Positions 1-8,962 of a stretch of 64,000 nucleotides of DNA are shown piece after piece. Origin of the DNA: Symsagittifera roscoffensis (lineage: Eukaryota; Xenacoelomorpha; Acoela; Convolutidae); NCBI RefSeq assembly GCF_963678635.1, contig NC_087062.1, positions 79,673,200 through 79,737,199 on the forward strand, written 5' to 3'. The position numbers and the translations under genes were made by a program. Under the pieces are notes generated by a model. It was not told where the DNA came from, did no database searches, and was given only the letters and a program-made list of their open reading frames with translations. Position 1 is the first letter of the stretch. Each line of letters begins with the position of its first letter.

Positions 1-1640
1 ATTTTGACAGCGGAGTAAGTTATTTTAACTGGAGATTTCAATTTTTAGAAACTAAATGGAGTGATATGAGCTTTTATGATATGAAAATAGCATACAAGAA
101 ATTCAGACAGAAAAAAAAATCCCAATAAATCAGAAACCCAGTTGGATGCCATCCTCACTAACAACCCTGATCCAATCACTAGTGCAAAAAAGAACACTGA
201 TCGTTTCAATAGCTTCAGTATCAAGAACGAACCTTGCTCTGATCATTAGCCAATAAGGGCAAGTTTCATTGCAGGACAAAGGACATCGTGATTCCAGCAT
301 TAACAAAATATGCTTTCAAGAAAGCAAACTGGGAAACAACAAATTAGATCACTTCAATTTCATCTTTCAATCCCTACCGCTATAGCTACGTTAATTACCT
401 AGTGAAGCAGTGGTACAAATAAAAAAAGACATTATCAATACAAACAACCCCAATGTTACCAAACACCGATCCTCACTTAACACTTGGATCTCAAAACAAG
501 TTCGTTTCAAAATCGAAAAATCACATCAAAAAAGCCACACTGGCCCCAACCAAACATCTAAAGATCAATCAAAATAAAACATTTGGAAAAACAGTTGAAA
601 ACCCTTATTGCCTCAGATCTTAGTTATTTGCAAGCCGACGCTTTTGCGATATAGAGAAAAATTTATCTTCAAAAAAAACCCAACGATCCCACCAAAAAAG
701 AAGCTGAACAAAAAACTATTGAATCAGACGAAGACACTCTTTATAAATGTTTACTTTCAACGCGTGTTCTCAAAAAAAGCGATAACATCAGACCACATCC
801 AAAGAGAAATTATTAAATTAAGGAAAAGCAAATTGAAATGAAACTTGATAGACCACCGCTTAACAAATCAACAAGACCCGAAAATAAAGCAAACATTATC
901 ATCAAAAAATAATCTAAAACCCTACCAACAGGCCTTCCTAATATTAAAGAACTACAAAAAAGGTGTACCCAAGTTTCTCGAAAATAAGTCAACTATCATC
1001 TATATTTAAGGAAGGAAAAAAGCAGATGTAAGTTGTTATCACCCGATAAGGCTGCTTTGCTGCATTTCCAATGTCTTCTGAAAACTTTTACTAGATCAAT
1101 TGTACGAGCACTGCCGCAAACCTACATGAAAATCGACTTTGTTTTCGATAACAGATCAGCGATGGCCCAACTTTTGATCTTTTTAGATTCAATATACAAA
1201 AAGACAATAAAAAATTAAAAGAAATCTCAGTCCTATATTTAAATTATGCAAAAGCATTTGGCAAAACTCCAGATCATTCACCTATCGAAATAGGAAACAT
1301 TTAGAATGGGAGGAAAACTACTCAAACTCCTGGCTTCTTATCTTGATAACCGAATAAATTGTTAAACTTGAAAAAAACTCATCTGATCTACTAGAAATCA
1401 CTAGTGGTGTACCCCGAGGGTCTATACCAGGCCTTTACTTTGCCTTATTGTTATAAGACAAACTTATGGGAAACTTATTAGTCCAATTGAGGAATATTAA
1501 ACAGCTTCCAACAGCTGAACAAAAGGACTTGGGCCTCAAGATAACTCTAAATTTAACATGGAATGAAAACTGCGAAAGTCGTGGATACTGGATACTAAAC
1601 TCTGACCTTGATTACACAGAAAGACTACTGAAACTCAATT
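1..1640 (+). mobile_element. Decayed LINE (non-LTR retrotransposon): endonuclease end plus reverse transcriptase
   Basis: Seen: pieces of a LINE ORF2 in the usual order but in shifting frames with many stops. Nt 19-45 read VILTGDFNF, the endonuclease GDFN motif. A TQLDAILTN-like stretch follows near 140, and Ser-Asp-His lies at 238-246, the terminal endonuclease motif. A linker reading NVYFQRVF...IQREIIKLRKSK lies near 745-835. Reverse transcriptase motifs follow: YHPIRLL near 1037, LNYAKAF near 1235-1270, LLKLLASYLDNR near 1320, and GVPRGSIPG near 1406-1432. Known: these match APE-type LINEs of the CR1/Jockey group. Odd: the catalytic aspartates of motif A are replaced (LNYAKAFG where LDF.KAFD is usual), so the enzyme is dead. 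The 5' end lies outside the window and no poly(A) tail or target duplication was found. It would sit in the intron of the minus-strand tropomyosin-like gene. Confidence 0.75.
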
Positions 1641-2061
1641 AGCACTTTTTTTACCATTAAACCTTTTCTTTTGCATTTATCCTTGATTTCTCATACAAAT
1701 GAAATATCCATCAACATTCAAATCTGCAATGATGAGAAAACTGGCCAACAGAGTAGAGGAGAACACGTTATCGACAATAACAGATTTATCAGAAACGATA
1801 AGAAAATTTTTCCATAGATCTAAAATAGTATACATTGTCATCAAACACTCAAAGAAAAGGGAAACCAACTTGATAAATTCGTCTACAAGTGCATCAATCG
1901 GAAAAAACTTGAAGCTAAAGGGAACTCACGAACCCTTGGTGAGAATAGTTTCCCTACAGCCTCAATTTGTACTACTACAAAGAGGGCAATTACAAACATT
2001 ATGCAGATCGCACGTCAACAATCAGAATAGCAGAAAACTACTGGTGAATCAGAAGCTGTAG
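1641..2061 (+). other. Unassigned stretch between LINE remnants, with a 120-residue open frame
   Basis: A plus-strand open frame at 1699-2061 starts at ATG and encodes a basic 120-residue peptide. I recognise no motif in it. It lies between a dead reverse transcriptase and a second LINE endonuclease fragment, so it may be retroelement linker or chance. I do not call it a gene. Confidence 0.25.
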
Positions 2062-2780
2062 TGCTCTTATAAACTCAGACCAAAGAGGGGACCAACATGT
2101 AAGCGAAATCGGAGAACCATACTTCATAGCCCTAAATGAGAATCTCCCAACCCGGGTCACCAAAACCTGTTCAAGCTCACTTGACATCACATTTACACCT
2201 GATCTGGCCATGAATGCAATTTGGAGCACTGAACTAGCACCTGGATCCGACCACGTTCTCATCTACATTAACCTCACCTGTGACATCAAACATTTAAAAG
2301 CAGCGAAACGCTCATACCATAGTTCAAGAAAACAGACTGGTTGAAATTCCGTGAGGAAACAAGAATTGTTTCAAAAAGCGCAATACTCAAGCCATGTTTT
2401 TAAGGATGAAAAATACTACCAAAATATCATCAACAAAGCCGCATCACGAAATGTCCCACAGGGCCGCATACCTGAAAAACCTCCCTGGAGAGGCACTGAC
2501 AAAAAGTATGAAAGAGACAACATACAGAAAGAACACCCAATCATCACAGCCCTCAATCTCAAAATAAAAAATGTAAGATAATAAGCGCTGAAAATTGATT
2601 TCATTTCTAGAAAAGTCTGACCACAAGTACAATCAAGCAAGTTATGATCGACTATAAAATAACTTTCCGGACAAAATTCACCAAAAACATCTAGAAACCA
2701 ATTATTTTTAGTGATGGCCCCACAATCTATGATGCTGAGTTGTGCGCCAAGCGCTTGAACGAACAATACATACCCCGCCC
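2062..2780 (+). mobile_element. Second LINE remnant: C-terminal half of the endonuclease domain
   Basis: Seen: a frame through 2090-2345 reads the end of an APE-type endonuclease, with LNENLPTRV, then SSLDITF near 2180-2200, then the terminal Gly-Ser-Asp-His (GSDH) at 2243-2254, followed by a basic linker (KFREETRIV). After a frame change, 2351-2581 reads AASRNVPQGRIP and more linker, and a last piece near 2700-2780 reads DAELCAKRLNEQYI. Known: SLD and SDH are conserved late endonuclease motifs of LINEs. The same domain is at 1-250, so this is a separate insertion or duplicate. It is truncated on both sides and lacks a reverse transcriptase. Confidence 0.65.
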
Positions 2781-2846
2781 AGACAAAACTGAAAAAGGCA
2801 ACAATTTGGCATTAATTATATATGGCTTTAGATATTAGCTATTAAA

Positions 2847-2862
2847 TAGATAGATAGATAGA
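2847..2862. repeat. Short (ATAG)n microsatellite
   Basis: Four copies of the tetranucleotide ATAG lie just beyond the LINE fragment and about 60 bp downstream of the tropomyosin-like exon on its strand. Confidence 0.8.
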
Positions 2863-2917
2863 AAAGACTTAAATTACACTCTTACGAAGTATGCCATGGA
2901 TCAAACGTTGAACTAAA

Positions 2918-2923
2918 CTTTAC
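2918..2923 (-). other. 5' splice donor of the tropomyosin-like first exon
   Basis: On the minus strand the last codon AAG is followed directly by GTAAAG, giving AAG|GTAAAG, close to the metazoan consensus MAG|GTRAGT. Past it the frame soon loses coiled-coil character and stops, as expected for an intron. Confidence 0.7.
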
Positions 2924-3055
2924 CTTTTCAGCTCTATCTCTGAGATCTTTGGCCTCCTTTTCGCATTTTGTGGCTTTTTCCCTAAACTTTTCCAAGTCGT
3001 TTGTTAATGTTACTATCTTTTTCTTGACTTGATCGATGCCACTTCCATCAGCCAT
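2924..3055 (-). CDS. Tropomyosin-like alternative first exon (short, cytoplasmic-type isoform)
   Basis: Seen: minus-strand ATG at 3055-3053 with A at -3 and G at +4, then 44 codons to a consensus donor at 2923. Core residues fall at 7, 10, 14, 17, 21, 24, 28, 31, 35, 38 and 42 (I, V, I, L, L, F, A, C, A, L, A). That is an unbroken 3-4 heptad spacing with alanine and cysteine in the core. The opening has the M-A-x-x-x-x-I-x-x-V-K-x-K-I pattern. Known: the first exon (1b) of animal low-molecular-weight tropomyosins codes for about 44 residues with this opening and pairs along actin filaments. Inferred: this is that exon, with the remaining exons left of the window on the minus strand and the promoter somewhere right of 3055. 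An in-frame TTG three codons upstream is not a likely start. Another coiled-coil protein remains possible. Confidence 0.7.
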
Positions 3056-3175
3056 TTTTTCCAACTGTTATCTGAAAAACAATCAAAAGGCAACCTTAAA
3101 TCTATGAATGGGCTTTTTATTGAGGCATACTTGGTTTTTCTAAATGAAAATGAAGAATCAGAAAGAACCACTAAA
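3056..3175 (-). promoter_or_regulatory. Presumed 5' UTR/promoter side of the tropomyosin-like exon
   Basis: This short non-repeat stretch lies immediately upstream of the exon and runs into repeat DNA at about 3176. I see no clear TATA box or initiator. The assignment rests only on position. Confidence 0.25.
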
Positions 3176-3331
3176 ATGACTACGCTTCAAAGCATGTGAA
3201 GGCATACTTTGAATTCACTGGTCCGATGAATCCAGAGATTCCCGTCACTTGTTTCTGTGCCTAAAACGCACGTTTATGCATGTCCCAGGTCTTTCCCCAC
3301 CATGTTTCGAGAAAAAAATCGTATACCGACA
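3176..3331. repeat. Repeat block c, copy 1
   Basis: About 150 bp (landmarks AAAGCATGTGAAGGCATACTT and CCCAGGTCTTTCCCCACCAT) recurs in the same orientation at 4477-4625. The copies differ by scattered substitutions and then diverge sharply after the run of A near 3315. There is no coding potential. Confidence 0.8.
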
Positions 3332-3510
3332 CGACCTCTAGAACCGAGTAACTAGACTATGAAGCATCTAGAATTAATGGGTAATTAAGTTTGTAATGAA
3401 TTAGTTTTAGCTCAAAAAATAAGTTTTGGGTCTGTACCATTGGGAGACTTCGGTTGTCCACCTTTAAGCCGAAGGTTCGCTCTGGTCCACTCGAATTTAC
3501 TCTCCTCTCC
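3332..3510. repeat. Repeat block a, copy 1
   Basis: Landmarks are CGACCTCTAGAACCGAGTAAC and GGTCCACTCGAATTTACTCT. A partial copy lies at 4410-4480 and a fuller one at 6456-6650, all direct. In the other two places block a directly follows block b, so the original order was probably b-a. Confidence 0.75.
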
Positions 3511-4480
3511 CTGTTTTTAGGGAGACCTCGTGGTCTGGGGATACTGAGACCCAGCCTTGAGCTCACTATTTTGCATGTAACTAAGTTAATCTGAGCGTTC
3601 TGACCGATAGCCCAAAACAGTAACGATTTTGTCGACCCGATATTCAAAGGACGACACAAAGAAGAACTGGCTTTGGCAGAGACGGTTAAAAGCATGTAGA
3701 GCTGTGTTTAGACGCTAGCCAGTCGTTTTACAACATAGCTTTGTTTTCCATCGATATGTACTTCCGGGCCAATATTAAAAGGCTGATTATTATGATGGGC
3801 TTATTGAATAGATGTGTAATGTTAATTAAATAATCAGAAGGTCAAATGTATCATAGTAACTTAGGATACAATCAGGAGTCCTTTAATCACATATTCCAGT
3901 CAAAACCATTGGAATTTTTTAGATATGGAAGAGTAAAATACAACGTTGATAGATGTAAAGAGAGTCAGATGATTGGGAATCAAGCCAACCAAGTGTCAAT
4001 CATTTATGTAAGAGTCGCCTACTCAAGTCACACATGAGGTTAAAGATAAATAGGCCCTATAACCCTTGGGTCAAGAGTCAGGGACACTATCTCTTGTGTT
4101 TTCTACCTCAAGTGGTCGGAGCTAAATCAATTCAATTGCGACATGAGAAAAAAACCCGTGTTACAGCTTACAGGCCACTACCAACATACCCCCCCCCCCC
4201 TCTAGAAAACAAGAATGTCCCCATACTTAGGTCTCAAAAAACCTAAAATACACAAACGCCGTTAAAAACAGGGTCGGAACCTTATATATGGTTACTTTTT
4301 ATTGGACAGTGGACCTTTGATCCATTTCAGATGGATCAACCATAAAAATCTCCCTAACTCAACATAACAATATGAAACACACTCAAGAAATTTAAATTTG
4401 GTGCTCACATACCGACAAGACCTCTAGAATCGAGTAACTAAACTATGAAGCAACTCTAGAATTGATGGTTAATTAGGTTT
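3511..4480. repeat. Duplicated repeat R, copy 1, with a family-CR segment at its start
   Basis: About 970 bp matching 5491-6650 in direct orientation. The first 250 bp (3521-3770, from CTCGTGGTCTGGGGATACTG to TGTACTTCCGGGCC) belong to a family I call CR. CR recurs at 5502-5752, in both orientations inside array units, and inverted at 63745-63990. The rest includes a 12-base C run (4189-4200) and the landmark TTATTGGACAGTGGACCTTTG. Short open frames here (3846-4037, 4034-4246) are not preserved in copy 2 and are not genes. Probably non-autonomous mobile DNA of unknown class. Confidence 0.75.
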
Positions 4481-4625
4481 AACTTCAAAGCAAGTGAAGA
4501 GGCATACTTTAAATTCACTGGTCCGATGAATCCAGAGCTTCCCGTCACTTGTTTCTGTGCCCGAAACGCGCGTTTATGCATGTCCCAGGTCTTTCCCCAC
4601 CATATTTCGAGAAAAAAAATTGTAA
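4477..4625. repeat. Repeat block c, copy 2
   Basis: Second copy of the block at 3176-3331, same orientation. It is joined to the end of repeat R copy 1, so block c precedes R once (3176) and follows it once (4477), as after an unequal exchange. Confidence 0.75.
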
Positions 4626-4845
4626 TGCAATAAAACTTGGCATGGTGATAAACTAACAATCCGAATGAGATATTCTTCATACCTTACATCGTAACTTACT
4701 AGGTCTGTAAGTTGATAACAGCGTATTCATACTCGTCAGAGAGAAGAGAAGTACTACATTAATCTATCAGAATCGAGATCACTGATACGAGTACAGCCAT
4801 TTACTACAGAAAACGGTTCACCGCAAGACGATCCAGTGTGACATA
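4626..4845. other. No recognisable content
   Basis: Non-coding sequence between repeat blocks. No tRNA, coding frame or strong repeat was found. Confidence 0.5.
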
Positions 4846-5460
4846 CGACCATCATGGCGCCAAAATGCATAGCAACTTCGAAATTTTATTGTAAGCGTAG
4901 ACTGGGAAGATTGACAGTTTTGGTAGATTAATTGTACTAATCGTTAGATTTGCCGAATCAGGAAAAGTCTGTTGAAAGTGACCAAATAAATTTTTAAAAT
5001 TCGTTCTGAAATAAAGACACGTCACGACCTTGAAATTTTGCTACAACTGAAAATGTGAGAAAACAGATGAACAATATTCGCTGACACAGAGGAGACGTAC
5101 GAGAAAATATTAGCGAAAGGCGAAATTATAGTTGGCGTTGTTAACGGAAGATCATTCCGAATTGTAACGATTGTAGCTGTACAATCGTTACCGAAGACTT
5201 CCCGAGAATTAGGAAGGGTTTTGAGACGACTTTACCAGCCTTTCGGCAGGACGATAAGACCGCTCTTCGTCGGGGTTCCAGAATCCGGAAAGGTCTCGGG
5301 AACGAAACTGTAACTCCTTTTTAACAACTTTTAGCTTCCTGGAATGCCCTGAATTGAATTTAATTACCACCGAACTCATTTTCAGAGTATGAGCAGCTAG
5401 GAGTTGAGGGAAAGGGTTGATCCATCTCCGCTGGAGATGATGATTTTTATCTACTGAACA
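4846..5460 (-). repeat. Diverged inverted relative of the right part of array unit B
   Basis: Read as reverse complement, this matches array unit B over its third quarter (7913-8520 in B1). The order of landmarks is preserved: GATGGATCAACCC with TTTCCCT, then the TCCGGA hairpin region, the CGTTAC/GTAACG hairpin region, and GTACTATTAA-like blocks. Similarity is patchy, far below that between array units. It contains its own perfect hairpin (5164-5191). It shows the array module also exists as an older dispersed element outside the array. Confidence 0.65.
5164..5191. repeat. Perfect 12-bp hairpin with 4-nt loop
   Basis: GTAACGATTGTA, loop GCTG, TACAATCGTTAC. The related sites in array B units (for example 8186-8211) keep only an imperfect version. 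Confidence 0.85.
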
Positions 5461-5490
5461 GAAAAACTAGTAATATAACAAATAAGTTAC

Positions 5491-6650
5491 AGCCCTATTT
5501 TTAGGAAGACCTCGTGGTCTCGGGATACTGAGACCCAGCCTTGAGCTCACTATTTTGCATGTAACTAGGTTAATCTGAGCGTTCTGACCGATAGCCCAAA
5601 ACAGTAACGATTTTGTCGACCCGATGTTCAAAGGACCACACAAAGAAGAACTGGCTTTGGCAGAGACTGTTTAAAGCATGTAGAGCTGTGTTTAGACGCT
5701 AGCCAGTCGTTTTACAACATAGCTTTGTTTTCCATCGATATGTACTTCCGGACCAATGTTACAAGGCTGATTATTATGATGGGCTTATTGAATAGATGTG
5801 TAATGTTAATTAAATAATCAGAAGGTCAAATGTATCATAGTAACCTAGGATACAATCAGGAGTCTTTTCATCACATATTCCAGTCAAAATCATAGGAATT
5901 TTTTAGACATGGAAGAGTAAAATACAACGTTGATAGATGTAAAGAGAGTCAGATGGTTGGGAATCAAGCCAACCATAATAGGAAACTAACATCTGCGCAG
6001 ATTAAACCGGAGTTGGAATAAACTCACAAGGATTGACTAAATATGAGTCTACGTATCAATCATTTATTAAACAGTCGCCTACTTAAATCACACATGAGGT
6101 TAAAGAAAATAGGTCCTATAACCATTGGCTCAAGAGTCAGGGACACTATCTCTTGTATTTTTCTACCTCAAGCGGTCGGGACTAATTCGGTTCACTTGCG
6201 ACATGAGACTAAAACGCGTGTTACAGCTTAAAGGCCACTACCAAACAAGAAAACAAGAACGTCCCCGTACTTAGGTCTCAAAAAACCTAAAATACACGAT
6301 CTCCGTTAAAAACAGGGTCGGAACATTATATATGCTTACTTTTTATTGGACAGTGGACCTTTGATCCATTTCAGATGGATCAACCTAAAATTTCTCCCTA
6401 AATCAACATAACAATATAAAACACACTCAAAAATTTTAAATTTGGTACTCACATACCGTCATGACCTCTAGAATCGAGTAACTAAACTATGAAGCAAATC
6501 TAGAACTGATGGGTAAAAAAGTTTAACTCGAGTTTGTAATGAATTAGTTTTAGCTCAAGAAATAAGTTTTGGGTCTGGACCATTGAGAGACTTTGGTTGT
6601 CCACCTTTCCACCGAAAGTTCACTCTGGTCCACTCGAATTTACTCTGCTT
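5491..6650. repeat. Duplicated repeat R, copy 2, ending in block a
   Basis: Direct copy of 3511-4480 followed by the longer block a (6456-6650). It carries about 80 bp absent from copy 1 (near 5971-6055) and lacks the C run. The CR segment at its start (5502-5752) has lost the same positions as copy 1 relative to the array versions, so the two R copies are closest relatives. Confidence 0.75.
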
Positions 6651-6927
6651 TCTCTCGCGATTACTTTTTATCTCCTGCCAAGAATGAGACAGCTCTACTC
6701 TCGTTCGTATTATTTATCAAAAATTGCGAAGAGCAATTTCCCGCTGCTATTTTTGACTACTTTCTCGCGATTGTAGTTTGAATCTTCTGATCTTATTTTC
6801 CCGATATTTTCAGTTGTCGCGAGAATCTTGAGCATGACATGCTCAATTCGAATTTTTGAAAAATTGCATTTCACCACAAAATCAAGGGTAAAAGTTCTCT
6901 CAAGGTCAAACTTCCAAATATGACCGA
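6651..6927. other. Left flank of the satellite array, with a 19-bp palindrome at 6828-6846
   Basis: Single-copy in this window. The palindrome TTGAGCATG-A-CATGCTCAA is perfect. Array sequence starts abruptly at 6928 (CTGGCACATC) after TATGACCGA. Two short open frames here (6593-6781 plus, 6710-6934 minus) show no motif and cross the repeat edge, so I do not call genes. Confidence 0.6.
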
Positions 6928-6983
6928 CTGGCACATCACTTACACTAAGTTGCCGTTTTGTTCCCTGGCTCTATAAGTAAGAA

Positions 6984-8844
6984 GTTAGTTAGAAGTCTGT
7001 GGTGAATATTTTGTTTGTGGGGGCAACCCCTTCAGCACCTATCCCTTCAGTATTTTATTGTATTGTATGAACCCGCCGAAGCACTAGAAAAAGAACAATA
7101 AAGGCGTTAGCATCAGATTGGAAATGAAAAGAAGCGTCGGAATATTATAGAAGTTTTGAATTTTAAGTTTTCGATTCGAACCAGATCATTTCTGAGAAAT
7201 GAGGGAACGGGCATTTTGAATGATAAAAGAGAAAAAAGAAAGAAGAAAGAGAGACGCCAAGAAAATAGGACGAAGAACAATTCTGAAAAATAGAGACGAA
7301 ACGGAGCTTCTTATCGTTACGATCAGGCACAATAAGACGCTTAGCTGAAGCAGATAAGAAAAAAGGAGGCTTCAGTGGGACAGCCGGAGCTGATACCTAC
7401 CCTCCCGTGCCGCGAAATTGCGGAGATAGTGACGTTATCTCTGAGGGGAATTGGAATTGGAGGCCCGGTGCCCAGAGACTGTGTGAAATTATTAAAGGTA
7501 CTCTTTAGCTGCTGTAATGCCCTGAATAGTTGAATTAACTACGGTTTTACATAGTATTTCAGAGCATGGGTAGCTAGAAAGAGGAAGAGTCAATCCATCC
7601 CTACTGGATTTAGTATATAACTGTCACTGAAACGCATGTATGAGTAGCTAGAGAGCACGAGTAGCTTGAGAGAGGAAGAGTCATTCTATCCCCAATGAAT
7701 TTAGTATATAACTGCCACTTAACCGCATCTTCGCATGTAAACGAAAGCTAATCAAAAGTCGTTTGACCGATGGCCTAATATTGGTAACTTTTTACTTCGC
7801 CCTAAACAGACCAGAAAACTAACTGGCTAAGTCTAGACGGTAAAAAACGAGTAGAATTAAGGTAACTGACACCTGCCAGTCTTAAATAGGTGCTTTTTCT
7901 ACGCTCCGTCACTGTGCAATGTTTGGGCAAATATTGCGGGAGATGGATCAACCCTTTCCCTTGACTCCTAGCTTCTCAATATCTGAAAGTGAATCTGATG
8001 TTGTTTTTAATTCAATTCAGAACATTTCGGTAAGCTCAAAATTTTTAAAAACAAATTCAGTTCACAGTTTTTCCCTGAGACCCTTCCGGATTCTCGAATC
8101 CGGAGGAACAGCTGTCTTCTTGTCAATCAGGAAGGGTAGCAAAATCCTCCGAATAGCCCTCCTGATTCTCGGGAATTGCTTTGTAACAATTGCTCCTGTT
8201 CAATCGTTACAACTCGGAGTGTTCTACTGTGAAAATCATTGAGTATTATTTCTGCCATTCGCTATATATGTTACACACCTTGATGTATTAGCGAAAGTCG
8301 TCGTTCTGATTTTTGCGGTTTCAGTTGTCGATACGCGTCATGCACGCGCAAATCAAATTTAAAAAAAAAATTTGTCAATCAATTTTAACCCTCCGAATAA
8401 GTTCAATTGTACTATTAACACTACTAACCGTTCAAATTAGCCAATTTTACCACTGAACTGTTCCAAATTTAAAATTATCGGTGACATGCATTTCGATCAT
8501 GCATGGAGGCACAACGTCGCATTTCTCTCCAGATTTTGCTTCATTTTTTCTGCCCTTTCTCTTCCATCACAATCAATAGTTTTCAGCGCTTTTTCACTGC
8601 GGTAGCTACTGCATTCCGATGTGTTATGAAAGCTCGCTTATAAGCTTTCAACCTTATGACTATCTGGTACCAACTGTACGCTCGGCTGTGTTTTGACATA
8701 TGCTTTTTGGCATACTCGGAAAACCAGGCAGTCATGTTGGCTCCGTGGCATCAGTCGTCTTCTGGTCCATTTTTTTTACTTCCATCGGCTGGCACATCAC
8801 TTACACTAAGTTGCCCTTTTGTTCCCTGGCTCTATAAGTAAGAA
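6984..8844 (+). repeat. Array unit B1
   Basis: 1861 bp. Order: the 145-bp segment shared with A; a segment homologous to the A middle; two direct GTAGCT...GAAGAGTCA motifs (near 7569 and 7661); a CR arm (7727-7890); an inverted copy of the middle motif (7915-8010); two hairpins (TCCGGATT-CTCG-AATCCGGA at 8085-8104, imperfect CGTTAC-type at 8186-8211); then A+T-rich DNA and the 56-bp junction piece. B1 differs most from other B units: it has a TAA near 8641 where B2-B5 keep a 112-residue frame open, and ATTGCGGGAG where others have ATTGCAGGAG. The edge copy is thus the most divergent. Confidence 0.9.
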
Positions 8845-8962
8845 GTTAGTTAGAAGTCTGTGGTGAATATTTTGTTTGTGGGGGCAACCCCTTCAGCACC
8901 TATCCCTTCAGTTTTTTATTGTATTGTCTGAAGCCGCCGAAGCACTAGAAAAGAACAATAAA
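8789..8962 (+). promoter_or_regulatory. LTR-like promoter/polyadenylation segment at each B-to-A junction (representative copy)
   Basis: TATAAG at 8833-8838 is followed by a GTTAGTTAG initiator-like stretch at 8845, a GGGGGCAACCCC hairpin, inverted CTTCAG/CTGAAG, and AATAAA at 8957-8962. This spacing resembles an LTR promoter-R-polyadenylation layout. A units following another A lack the TATA-bearing 56 bp. No transcript evidence is available, so this is a suggestion only. Confidence 0.35.

Noticed and set aside
1033-1218. 61-residue plus-strand ORF as a gene
   Set aside because: The RT motif in this stretch lies in a different frame (YHPIRLL), so this frame is a by-product of LINE decay.
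4456-4680. 74-residue minus-strand ORF
   Set aside because: It spans the join between repeat R and block c, and the equivalent frame is not kept at 3176-3331.
6928-6940. Helitron or classical DNA-transposon ends at the array edges
   Set aside because: No TC...CTRR ends, no terminal inverted repeat at the outer edges and no target duplication. The edges are explained by tandem duplication.
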